Shown piece after piece: positions 27,621 to 36,595 of a DNA stretch of 64,000 nt. Origin of the DNA: Chthonomonadaceae bacterium (GTDB taxonomy: Bacteria > Armatimonadota > Chthonomonadetes > Chthonomonadales > Chthonomonadaceae). Position numbers and translations under genes: made by a program. The DNA lies in NCBI GenBank assembly GCA_025054835.1, contig JANWZQ010000190.1:1-64000 (forward strand), written 5' to 3'. Each line of letters begins with the position of its first letter. Within the stretch, counting starts at the first letter, position 1. The notes below the pieces were generated by a model. That model worked only from the letters and a program-made list of their open reading frames with translations. It ran no database searches and was not told the DNA's origin.

Positions 27621-30600
27621 TTAGCGCGAGATCAGCAGTGGCGTCACACGGCGCACCGTGTTGCCCTGCTCGTCGGTTGCCTTGATTTCCACCAGATACT
27701 GATCGGCTGGCACGGGCGCTCCCTGATCTGTACGCAGATCCCACGTCACGCTTTCAGCGGAACCGGCGGAACGCCGGCGCCCCGGGTCGACGGTACGAAT
27801 GCGTCGCCCACGTTGCAGGATGTTGACCTGCACGCTGGCGTCTGCCGTGACGCGATACGAGATCGATGCCGAGGTCACCGCACGTCCGGGACCGCCCGCA
27901 TTGACCACAGCCGCCACATCCAGGATCTCCAGTTTCTGGCGGGTCGCGCGGCTGACCTCCAGTCGGAAGCGACGTGCGGTTACACCCGTAGCGTCCGCCG
28001 GGATAACGTAGTTCCCGCGCGTGCGCAGGTTGAAGGTCGTTTTGTTGTCCAGATCCGTCAGGATCAGGTTATGCTTCCCGGGCACCGTGGCCACGTTCGG
28101 CCAGGTCAGCGTGACCGGTGTGTTCGGCACGCTGGAGGTGACCGTGAACTCCCAGACGTGGGTTGCCGTTCCGGCCGAGCGCACATCCACGCTGTACTTG
28201 CCGGACCGATCGCCCCAATCGTTATGCTCGAACGCGAGGTTCACGCTCCGCGTGCCGACGGACGGGGGCGTCTCCAGTTTGAACCGGTCGTAGCCGTTGG
28301 TTGCGCTCTGTGCCACTCCCAGCGTGCCCGGAACTGCCGAGAATTCTCCTGCACGGGCGATCAGATCCAGCTTCCAGCCATCCCCGCGCCCGTTGGAGAT
28401 GTTCAGGGCGCGCGTCGCGGGATCCAGTCGTGCGCTCCGGTCCTGCCGTGCCCCCGGAGTGACGATCAGGGTGACGGGTCGGAACGCCCGGATCCAGTAG
28501 CCGCGCCACGGATCCATGGTGTAGGAGACCAGATAGCCGCCGTTCTCGTAGGCCCAGAGTGCGCCCCCGATTGCCGGGTTGTTCCCCCCCTGCGCATTGA
28601 CGATATCGCGTACCGTGCCATCCGCCTCGCGAACCTTCAATGCAAGGAAGTTCACCGGGAATCGGAATGGCGTGCCAATCAGGTTCCATCCGGCCTGCAG
28701 GGGTATCTCGAAATTGACGTTCTCATCGGCCGCCGTGCCGCGCTCGGTCAACGCGAGCGTCAGACTCGGGTCGGACGCCTCCATGAAGTAGCCCCGTCCC
28801 AGGCGGAAGGTGTCCGCAGGAGGCGTCGGAACCGACAGGTACCGCGACCCATCCCAGGTGACGAACAGGAATCCGCCACTGCTGACGCTGCCGGGTGGCA
28901 CGTTGAATAGCTCGGTTACCGGCCGTGTGTAGTTGTACGGCGCGGACACCAGCGACAGCTGCCGGCTGAACGTAAACTCCGGATTCAGTGTGAAGTTGAC
29001 GTTCCGGGCCTCGTTCTGCGACGGCACTGTCACGGTCACCGGGGGCGAGGGATCTGGCTGGAAGCCATCCCGACGGGCACGCACCTGTACCTGTCCCCCT
29101 GCCGGCACCCCGGTGATCCGATAGTTGAACCGGTAGCCGCTTTCGTTCTGCTCCGGTCCGGTCGTCACCACAACCGGATTGCCGTTCGCATCCCGGATCG
29201 GGTTGCCGTTGACATCGGTCAGAGTCACCGTGGCACCGATGATGGCCTGATCGTTGCCAGTGCGCACCAGACCGGAGATGCTACCGGGCGGGATGGGCAG
29301 CAGCTCAAAGTTGATGTTTGGCGTGTCCTGATTGCTGACAACGACCGCCGATACCGACGCGCTGGCGCCGAAGCCTACTGCGCTGGCCACCACGCCGTAG
29401 GTGCCGGGAACCACTCCGGTGATCTGGTAGTTGCCGTTCGCATCGGTCGTTGCCTGGAAGGACAGGCTGCCGGAGGTAGCTACCACCAGAGCACCCTGTA
29501 TCGGCGCGCTGGTATCCCCGCGGATAACGCGTCCGCTGATGCTTCCGGGCAGTGGCCGCAACTGGAAGTCCACCCCCACGACGTCCTGGCTCGGTCCCAC
29601 CTGTACGGCAGGCCTGGCGCCCGGTTCTCCACCACCGTAGCTGGGCGGGATGCTGCTGTCGTAACCCAGCTGGGCCAGATTGGTGACACGCACGATGTAT
29701 CCGGCCTGACTGTTCGGGTCCGACGGGTCACTGATCACCGGAACGTTGCGAATGGTGTAGTTGCCCGCTGTATCGGTAGTAGCCGAGTACTGCTCGTTGG
29801 TCACCGGGTCGGTTGCCGTGACCACCGCGCCGGCCACCGGTTGCCCGCTGTCCTGCAGGGTCACTCTGCCGGAGATGCTACCGGCCTGCGCAGGCGTCAG
29901 GAACACATCGATGCGCCCCTGATAGCCCCCGTGGAACAGGGTGGCCTGCAGGTGCAGTGTGAAGAAGCCGGCGCGGAACGCATCGATGATATAGAGGCCA
30001 TGCGCATCCAGTCCATTGAGCATGTAGGAACCATCGGACTGGCTGATGGCCGTAGCCGCCGTCTGTCCGGACACGGTGTCCACCGCCCGGATGAACACAC
30101 GTCCGATGGGCGTGGCTCCGTTGATGCTGCGCACAAATCCGTACAACCGACCGGTACGCAGGTAGTCCCCCACGTTGTGCACCATCTCGGTGCGGCGGTT
30201 TTTGAGCGCGATGACGTTGTTGCCCGCGCTGAAGGACTCCGGATTGATCCCCTCCCAGCCGAAGGGTGAAAAGACGATCTTGCCCCGGGTCGTGGGGTTA
30301 TCCAGCATCCACATGATCGCCTCGTTGGGCTCGGAGGTCTGCGAGGCGTAGCGCGCATCGATCCCCGCGGTCTTCGGGTTCGTACCTGCGGGCACGAACT
30401 CGGCGCCCTGCGGCACCGCGGTGAAGTCCACCACATCATAGGTGTCCTGATTGGGGCACATGAAGTTGCGCGTTGTGGAGGTGGTGCTGCCCAGATAGAT
30501 CGCTGCGGAGGACGGCGGGTCGTACGGGATCGCGCCCGGATAGGAATGGAAACCGCCGTTGTACCACGACTGCGTGGAGATGGGGTGCGAGCCCTCCGCA

Positions 30601-33494
30601 CGGAGCATGTTGATCTGCCGGAAAGTGGCCGGGTCCTGAGTGGGGAAGTCCTGCACGTAGTTGACCCGGAGCACCTGGCTCAGGAATGCGTTGGGTGCGC
30701 CGCCGCCAAGCGTGAGCCCCCAGGCTACATCCTGTCCGTTCACGAACAGGCGCCCCCCGCGTGCGACGAAGTTGCGCAGCTGATTCTGCACGCTGGTATC
30801 GAGCAGGGTGCCCGGTCCGACGAACAGGTCACCGGTGTAGGGCGCGTGCCAGATCACACACCGTTCTGCTACGACCTGCTGGCGGGGCGAGCTCCCTCCA
30901 CTCAGCACATCCGGGGGTTGCACCTCGATGCGCGCGCCATACTGGTTCAGGATCGAGTCGGGAATGGGCCCGCGGCAGATGATCCGCCAGATGTCGTAGC
31001 GCCCGGTGACCGGGATGTTGGTACCATCGTCCGTCAGGCCGTCGGCGTAGGAGTTCTGCCCCAGCGTGGTGAGCACGTTGACCAGCGCGCCCAGCGTCAT
31101 GTTCTGCTGGTAGGCGGTGGGCAGCAGGGCCTGATCCATCTCCGTCATCCAGCTCTCCGTGGGCCATGCGGCAAACGACTGACCGAAGCCGAACTGGGTT
31201 CCTGCACCGAAGTGCGTCAGAAAGAACTTCTGCCCGTGGTCATAGTCGCCCACGTAGAGGATCTGTCCGCGGGACTGGAATGGCTGGGTGGTGAACCCCC
31301 AGATATTGTCGTAGATCTTCCAGTTGGTGGTGATCTGCGGGTCGAACGGGTTGATCGCTCGATCGCGCACGATCACGTCCACAATCCAGTCGGAGGGCAG
31401 GCTGGCCGGTGTGCGCCATGCCCGGGTGTAGATCCCGTCACCCTTCCTTTCACCAGAGGGCTCATTACCCCGCTGGGTCGGGTCCGGATCGTCGAACGCC
31501 CCGTCATCGTAGAGCTGGAGCCAGAAATCGGGGTCCGGCGGGTTCAGGTGACCGGAGAAAGCCAGTTCATCGTCGATGCCCGGCACGTAGAGGTTCCATC
31601 CGGGCCATTCGGCGGGGATACTGCCGAAATGGGCGTAGGCTCCCGGGAAGCCGGGTTCCCGCCAGGTTGGCAATTCCAGGTTCGGGTTGATCGCCTGTGC
31701 ATCCCACTCGTAGGGCGCGTTGACTGCGATGGTCGTCTGGTCCAGCGCACCGGGCCCGACAAAGTACACCTTGTGCTCCCGTCGGTCGAAAGACTGGGGC
31801 GCGCTGTTGGGGTTTTTGATCTGAATGTAGGCCGACTCGATGCCCGTCTCGTAGTCGACGAGGCGTACCCGGAAGCGGATCACATCGCCGGGCGAGAACT
31901 CGCGCTGCGGGATGTTCGGCGTGGCGTCGCGGCTCACCCCGATGATCTCATTGGTGTTGGGGTTGTACTTGAGCAGAGTCGGGGCATGAATATCGAAAAT
32001 GGTGGACGCCCAGATGTTCAGGTTGGGCGGGTTTCCGGCAACGATCCGATCGCTCTGGAACGCGATGCGATAGTGCGAGATGTACTGCGGCCACGTCGGA
32101 TAGTCCTCGTTGGAAGTATGGTTGGGGTCAAACGCGCGCGTGACCTCCGTGGCATCGATAGCGGTATCCGGCGTGCTGGTCTGCAGTTTCAGCGCAGGGT
32201 TACCCGGGGACTCCGGGGTGGTAACGGTGTAGGACCCGGGGGACGAGGGATCGGGGGCCACAGTAGCCCGCATCCAGTAGATGTCGAACGTGTTGACGAC
32301 GGTATCCGGCACGTTGTCGTTGTTGGTGTCGGCGCGGTTGCTGGCAAAAGCGATCAGCTGGCGGGATGCACTGTTGCCGTTCGGGTCCGGATCGGTAGGC
32401 ACGATCTGCAGGGGATCCGGCCGCAGGGTGGACCATGCCGGGTTCTTATTGCTGCTGTTCACCCCACCAAACGTTGCGCCAGTGATCTTCCTCCAGTTGG
32501 GTCGGAAGGGGTTGGGCGAGATGATGAAGATGTCGTCGTTGCTGGCGATGCCGGTCGGGGTGACAGGTCCCGCTCCCGAGGAGTATCCGGCGGCATTGGA
32601 GGTGAAAGCGATCAGATTGCCATCGGGCGACCATGCCGGGGCGTACTCGTTGGCGTTGCCGGAGGTCAATCGGGTGATCACACCGGTATCGGTGTTCACC
32701 ACAAAAATGTCGTACGGCTGACCGGCTCCCAGCTGACCGGCGAAAGCGATCTGGCTGCCTCCCGGCGAGAATGTCGGGTGGCGCACGTCGGTGAAGGCAA
32801 ACCCGGAGGGATTCACCCGGGTCAGGCTGCGCACCTCGCCGGTGTTGAAGAACAGCAGGAACAGCTGGAACCCGCTGGTGGTCGGGTTGGCCTGTCCGGG
32901 AGTGGTGATGGTGCCCCCGGCCACATACGCCAGACGGGAACCATCGGTGGAGACTGCCGGTTCGATTTTGTTCTCTGCCCCGGTGGTGATCTGGGTGACT
33001 CCAGAGCCATCCGGAAACATGCGGAAGATGTTGAACGCGCTGTCCGGGCGCGGGTTCGGACTGGTGTCGCTGATGCGGTTGCTGGAGAAGAAAATGAAGC
33101 GCTCGTCACTGGTCCAGAAGGGATGCTGGTCGTGAGCGGGCGCGGGATCCTGCGAGAACTGCTGCGCGGGGTTGCGCTTGGTGAGCAGGATGGTCTGCCG
33201 GGGCACCACGCTATCACCGGGCACACGCGTGCGTCCCCGGCCCAGACCGGTTTTCGGGTGGTTCGGATCCCACCGGCGGAGGGTGACTTCCCGGGGTACC
33301 GCGGTCATCGTCGTCGGGTCCCGGAACACATGTTGCTGCGGGCGCGCGGCACGAGTGCGGGACGTGAGCTTTGCGAACAGTCCGTTCGGGTCGCGCGCAG
33401 CATTTTGCGCGGAGGCCGTGACACAGGCCAGAAGCACTGCCAGCGCAGACAGCAGCGCGTGCAGGACGACGTGGATGGATCTGGCTCTCTTCAA
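27621..33494 (-). CDS. Giant secreted beta-propeller protein with carboxypeptidase-regulatory-like repeats
   Basis: About 1957 residues. Signal peptide KRARSIHVVLHALLSALAVLLACVTASAQ. The first third carries TolB-type PD40 repeats (FWTSDERFIFFSSNR, SRLAYVAG, PTFSPGGSQIAFAG, PAWSPDGNLIAFTS). The middle has a flavodoxin/GATase-like stretch (CVIWHAPYTGDLFVGPGTLL, then FVARGGRLFVNGQDVAWGL). At least three carboxypeptidase regulatory-like domains follow (GSISGRVTLQDSGQPVAGAVVTA and similar). The last 450 residues are the module shared with the subtilase and the 1003-residue protein, ending VTPLLISR. I set the start at TTG 33494 because AGGAGGT lies ten bases upstream and the signal peptide starts there; an ATG at 33527 is the alternative. 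Confidence 0.85.
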   Translation of the reverse strand: MKRARSIHVVLHALLSALAVLLACVTASAQNAARDPNGLFAKLTSRTRAARPQQHVFRDPTTMTAVPREVTLRRWDPNHPKTGLGRGRTRVPGDSVVPRQTILLTKRNPAQQFSQDPAPAHDQHPFWTSDERFIFFSSNRISDTSPNPRPDSAFNIFRMFPDGSGVTQITTGAENKIEPAVSTDGSRLAYVAGGTITTPGQANPTTSGFQLFLLFFNTGEVRSLTRVNPSGFAFTDVRHPTFSPGGSQIAFAGQLGAGQPYDIFVVNTDTGVITRLTSGNANEYAPAWSPDGNLIAFTSNAAGYSSGAGPVTPTGIASNDDIFIISPNPFRPNWRKITGATFGGVNSSNKNPAWSTLRPDPLQIVPTDPDPNGNSASRQLIAFASNRADTNNDNVPDTVVNTFDIYWMRATVAPDPSSPGSYTVTTPESPGNPALKLQTSTPDTAIDATEVTRAFDPNHTSNEDYPTWPQYISHYRIAFQSDRIVAGNPPNLNIWASTIFDIHAPTLLKYNPNTNEIIGVSRDATPNIPQREFSPGDVIRFRVRLVDYETGIESAYIQIKNPNSAPQSFDRREHKVYFVGPGALDQTTIAVNAPYEWDAQAINPNLELPTWREPGFPGAYAHFGSIPAEWPGWNLYVPGIDDELAFSGHLNPPDPDFWLQLYDDGAFDDPDPTQRGNEPSGERKGDGIYTRAWRTPASLPSDWIVDVIVRDRAINPFDPQITTNWKIYDNIWGFTTQPFQSRGQILYVGDYDHGQKFFLTHFGAGTQFGFGQSFAAWPTESWMTEMDQALLPTAYQQNMTLGALVNVLTTLGQNSYADGLTDDGTNIPVTGRYDIWRIICRGPIPDSILNQYGARIEVQPPDVLSGGSSPRQQVVAERCVIWHAPYTGDLFVGPGTLLDTSVQNQLRNFVARGGRLFVNGQDVAWGLTLGGGAPNAFLSQVLRVNYVQDFPTQDPATFRQINMLRAEGSHPISTQSWYNGGFHSYPGAIPYDPPSSAAIYLGSTTSTTRNFMCPNQDTYDVVDFTAVPQGAEFVPAGTNPKTAGIDARYASQTSEPNEAIMWMLDNPTTRGKIVFSPFGWEGINPESFSAGNNVIALKNRRTEMVHNVGDYLRTGRLYGFVRSINGATPIGRVFIRAVDTVSGQTAATAISQSDGSYMLNGLDAHGLYIIDAFRAGFFTLHLQATLFHGGYQGRIDVFLTPAQAGSISGRVTLQDSGQPVAGAVVTATDPVTNEQYSATTDTAGNYTIRNVPVISDPSDPNSQAGYIVRVTNLAQLGYDSSIPPSYGGGEPGARPAVQVGPSQDVVGVDFQLRPLPGSISGRVIRGDTSAPIQGALVVATSGSLSFQATTDANGNYQITGVVPGTYGVVASAVGFGASASVSAVVVSNQDTPNINFELLPIPPGSISGLVRTGNDQAIIGATVTLTDVNGNPIRDANGNPVVVTTGPEQNESGYRFNYRITGVPAGGQVQVRARRDGFQPDPSPPVTVTVPSQNEARNVNFTLNPEFTFSRQLSLVSAPYNYTRPVTELFNVPPGSVSSGGFLFVTWDGSRYLSVPTPPADTFRLGRGYFMEASDPSLTLALTERGTAADENVNFEIPLQAGWNLIGTPFRFPVNFLALKVREADGTVRDIVNAQGGNNPAIGGALWAYENGGYLVSYTMDPWRGYWIRAFRPVTLIVTPGARQDRSARLDPATRALNISNGRGDGWKLDLIARAGEFSAVPGTLGVAQSATNGYDRFKLETPPSVGTRSVNLAFEHNDWGDRSGKYSVDVRSAGTATHVWEFTVTSSVPNTPVTLTWPNVATVPGKHNLILTDLDNKTTFNLRTRGNYVIPADATGVTARRFRLEVSRATRQKLEILDVAAVVNAGGPGRAVTSASISYRVTADASVQVNILQRGRRIRTVDPGRRRSAGSAESVTWDLRTDQGAPVPADQYLVEIKATDEQGNTVRRVTPLLISR

Positions 33495-33641
33495 GGCGAG
33501 TCCTACCTCCTGGTGAAACTCTGGCACGCTCTGGGGGGGAAACCTGCACGCCGGAAGGGGGGAATTCTACCGGCAGTTCAAGGGTGCGCGTCTCAGAACT
33601 CTCTCGGCGCGGTGTCCGAAGGCACCTTTAAACCATTGACG

Positions 33642-33670
33642 ATTATAGCATAACGCGTGGCAGAGCGCAA
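33642..33670 (-). promoter_or_regulatory. Promoter of the giant beta-propeller gene
   Basis: On the minus strand TTGCGC (33670-33665), 17 bases, then TATAAT (33647-33642), preceded by TGC (extended -10). The expected start is near 33635, giving a leader of about 140 nt. Confidence 0.7.
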
Positions 33671-33743
33671 GGTTTTTTCTGTTTTTCGCGCCGGATTTCC
33701 CGACGCACGCAACGGTTTCTGTGTCAGGAGATCCGGGCGCATT

Positions 33744-34406
33744 CTAAGCCACAGGCCCTCCTGATTGCACAGGCAGTTTCCCGGGTCTGGTGGACGCCCG
33801 GATGTGTGCGATGAACGCGTCTACCGCAGCAGCCAGTTGCTCTGGCGCACCGTCGTTTCGGATCACGTGGTCTGCGCGGGCCTCTTTGTCCTGCAGGGGC
33901 CACTGCGCCGCGATCCGCTGGCGAGCCTCTGCTTCCGTGAGGCCGTTCCGGGCCATCAGACGGGCGATCTGTACCGGCTCCGGAGCGCTCACAACCAGAA
34001 CGGAGTCGAACCAGTCTGAGAGACCTGCTTCGTACAGCAGGGGCACTTCCACCGCGACCAGCGTGTCACCGGGCAGGTCCACCGTCGCCGCATCGATCTG
34101 TGCTCGTAGAAGTCGCAGCACAGGCGGATGCGTGATCCGATTGAGCGTCTGGCGCGCCTGCGGGTCCGCGAAGACCTTTTCGCCGAGGCGCTTGCGATCG
34201 AGGTTGCCATCGGGCAGAAGAACCTCGGAGCCGAAAGCTCCAGCGATGGCTTCCAGAACTTCCGGCGTGAGGGTTGCGCGGGCCGCCTCATCCGCACTGA
34301 ACACGGTCACACCGCGCGCCTTCAGAAGGCGCATCACGGTGCTTTTGCCCGTTGCTACTCCACCGGTTACTCCCAGGATGTACGGTCGACACGGCGCAGC
34401 AGCCAT
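33744..34406 (-). CDS. coaE: Dephospho-CoA kinase
   Basis: 220 residues, the usual CoaE length. It phosphorylates dephospho-CoA at the 3' hydroxyl to give CoA, the last step of CoA synthesis. The P-loop GGVATGKST is at residues 15-23. FSADEAARATL matches the DAD-like region, and the CoA-domain signatures NRITHPPVLRLL and VAVEVPLLYEAGL and the lid MARNGLTEAEARQRIAAQ are all present. It lies 14 bases downstream of rpsA and is probably co-transcribed. The ribosome site is weak. Confidence 0.95.
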   Translation of the reverse strand: MAAAPCRPYILGVTGGVATGKSTVMRLLKARGVTVFSADEAARATLTPEVLEAIAGAFGSEVLLPDGNLDRKRLGEKVFADPQARQTLNRITHPPVLRLLRAQIDAATVDLPGDTLVAVEVPLLYEAGLSDWFDSVLVVSAPEPVQIARLMARNGLTEAEARQRIAAQWPLQDKEARADHVIRNDGAPEQLAAAVDAFIAHIRASTRPGKLPVQSGGPVA

Positions 34407-34420
34407 GACATTCGGGCACG

Positions 34421-36169
34421 CTAGCGGCCTGCCTCTTCTTCGGGCACATCCGACTCGACCTCTGTGATCTCGACATCCAGTTCGGCCTCGTCGAAAGCTT
34501 CCTCCTCGCGCTCGGCGTAGCGCTGGGCGCGGCGGCGCTCCTTCTCGCGGCGGCGTTGCTCGGCCAGCTGCTCACCGAGTACGTCCCCGATAGTGAAGCG
34601 CGGCTCATCCGCAATGTAGCGCGTGTAGTCGTCATCCTCCTCACGCTCCGCGCTCCTGCCGCGCGCACGCCGCCCGCCTTCACGTCCGGGACGTGTTTCT
34701 TTAGGCTCACGGGGCTCGCGGGGTGCGACCTCCTCAACCGGCTGCAGGGCGCGCATGGACAGGGTCATCTTACGCTCTTCGGGCTTGAGACCGATGATTT
34801 TAACCTGCACTTCGTCGCCTACATTGACGCTCACTGTGCCCCGTCCCCCCGGCTGGCGCGGCAGCTCCGAGTTGGGGATAATCCCTTCGATCCCTCCATC
34901 GACCTGCACGAAGGCACCGAACGGCACGATACGGGTGACCGTGCCAGTGATCACATCGCCCTCGCTGTAGCGGTTGGGGATCTCCTGCCAGGGATCCGGC
35001 AGGATCTGCCGCAACCCCAGCGAGACCCGGTCGTTCTCCAGATCCAGCTTCAGGATGATCACATCGATCTCCTGTCCTTCCCGCACGACTTCCCGGGGAT
35101 CGTTGATGCGCGTCCACGACATCTCGGAGATATGCAATAATCCGTCGATGCCACCGAGGTCGATGAAAGCGCCGTAGGGGGTGATGCGCCGCACGATGCC
35201 GGTACGGATCTGTCCGACTTCCAGACTGGCGCGGGTTTCTGCGCTTCTTCTAGCGCGGATTTCCTGCTCTGCCAGTTTGTTGGAGAGCACGACCTTGCGC
35301 CGTTCCTTGTCTACTTCAATGACTTTCAGGGGGATCGACTGGCCGACGTAGCGATCCAGGTTGTTTTTGGGGCTGCCGCTGCCGACGTGGGAAGCGGGCA
35401 CAAACCCGCGAATGCCCAGGTCCACCACGAGACCGCCCTTGATCCGATCCTGCACCATCGCCATGATCGTCTCGTTGTTTTCTTTGGCCTGGAGGACCCG
35501 CTCCCACGCCTGCTCAAAGTCCGCGCGCTTCTTGGAGAGCACCGGGATGCCATCCTGATTTTCGGCCTCCAGCACATAGACCCGGATTTTTTCCCCGACC
35601 TTGACGATGTCCTCAATCGGGACATTCGGATCGCGGGAGAGCTCGTTCAGACGAATGATCCCTTCGGACTTGGCGCCGACGTCCACCATGACACCCTCGC
35701 GTTTATCCACCCGCATCACGATGCCTTCGATAACATCTCCCTCCTGCAGGCGGCGAAAGGACTCTTCGTAGTGCTGGCCCATGTCGCCCTGCCCGAGGTT
35801 CTGCATCGCCTGCTCGAACATTGCCTGATCCGAAACCCCGGCGCTTGTTTCCGGTGCTGCCGGGGTCTCGTTGACAACGGAAACGTCCTCTTCCGGACCA
35901 GAGGCAGGCTCTCCCGGGGCCACGGATCCGGTTGCACACTCCGTTTCGGCGGTGACTGCAGCGACAGGTTCGTCAGGGAACGTGTCGGCCACCGCATCCG
36001 ACGCGACGGGCAGGTCCGGGGGGGATTCCGGGGTTGTGCCCGGGTCGGACTGGGAAGAAGCGACGCTTCTGGAGGTTATGCCATTGTCAGGGTGGAGATC
36101 GCCCGGAGGCTCGCTGTCTGGCATGACCGCCGTCACGTCCTGCTTCTCCTGAACCATGTCGTCAGACAT
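34421..36169 (-). CDS. rpsA: 30S ribosomal protein S1 (four S1 domains)
   Basis: 582 residues. An acidic, low-complexity N-terminal stretch of about 130 residues is followed by four S1 RNA-binding domains, at roughly 143-212 (GDVIEGIVMRVDKREGVMVDVG), 228-297, 315-384 (RTGIVRRITPYGAFIDLGGIDG) and 401-474 (GTVTRIVPFGAFVQVDGGIEG). The charged tail ends EVESDVPEEEAGR. It recruits mRNA to the 30S subunit. The start at 36169 (MSDDMVQEKQ) has AGGAG upstream; a longer open frame lacks support. The predicted promoter lies about 340 bp upstream, implying a long leader. Confidence 0.92.
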   Translation of the reverse strand: MSDDMVQEKQDVTAVMPDSEPPGDLHPDNGITSRSVASSQSDPGTTPESPPDLPVASDAVADTFPDEPVAAVTAETECATGSVAPGEPASGPEEDVSVVNETPAAPETSAGVSDQAMFEQAMQNLGQGDMGQHYEESFRRLQEGDVIEGIVMRVDKREGVMVDVGAKSEGIIRLNELSRDPNVPIEDIVKVGEKIRVYVLEAENQDGIPVLSKKRADFEQAWERVLQAKENNETIMAMVQDRIKGGLVVDLGIRGFVPASHVGSGSPKNNLDRYVGQSIPLKVIEVDKERRKVVLSNKLAEQEIRARRSAETRASLEVGQIRTGIVRRITPYGAFIDLGGIDGLLHISEMSWTRINDPREVVREGQEIDVIILKLDLENDRVSLGLRQILPDPWQEIPNRYSEGDVITGTVTRIVPFGAFVQVDGGIEGIIPNSELPRQPGGRGTVSVNVGDEVQVKIIGLKPEERKMTLSMRALQPVEEVAPREPREPKETRPGREGGRRARGRSAEREEDDDYTRYIADEPRFTIGDVLGEQLAEQRRREKERRRAQRYAEREEEAFDEAELDVEITEVESDVPEEEAGR

Positions 36170-36595
36170 ATTGCGATCTGCTCCTCTCGGCATGGTGACG
36201 CGCAACGGGCTTCTGGCCTTTGCTGCCACGCCATGCCCGGTTGACGATGACGATGCCCGGATACACACAGGCGTTTCGGGAGAGTGATCCCGCGCATATT
36301 CGTCTCTATGCGATCGTTACCGTGATGGGAATGAGGGCCTGCCCGACACGCCTGCTTGCACTGGTATTTCTTACGAGCTGCAGGCGAGGGTGGGGTAAGG
36401 TTCACCTTATGTTATCGGAGTTCCTCCGTTTTTCCTGCCGCCACGTGTGAATTTTTCGGGAAAACAAGGGGCTTTCAGGGGGCCATACCAGCACTCCCCC
36501 TGCCTTCGCTATTATAGCATAATCGGAAGGGCCATACACAGGGGCGCAAAAATCCCGGCGTTGTCCTGCCCGGTACGGAACCGGCTCGCGCGAAC
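36170..36595. promoter_or_regulatory. Long rpsA leader with extended -10 promoter
   Basis: About 425 bp separates rpsA from the end of the AI-2E-type gene. On the minus strand TGCTATAAT (36519-36511) is an extended -10 with no good -35. The same TTATGCTATAAT string occurs at the propeller gene promoter. A start near 36504 gives a leader of about 335 nt before rpsA, a place where S1 autoregulation could act. No gene is seen. Confidence 0.5.

Noticed and set aside
30546-33653. Long plus-strand frame of over 1000 codons opposite the propeller gene
   Set aside because: Antisense shadow of a GC-rich gene; the minus-strand frame has signal peptide, PD40 repeats and a promoter. The same applies to long frames at 2022-4256, 22594-24981, 59056-61661 and 61544-63409.
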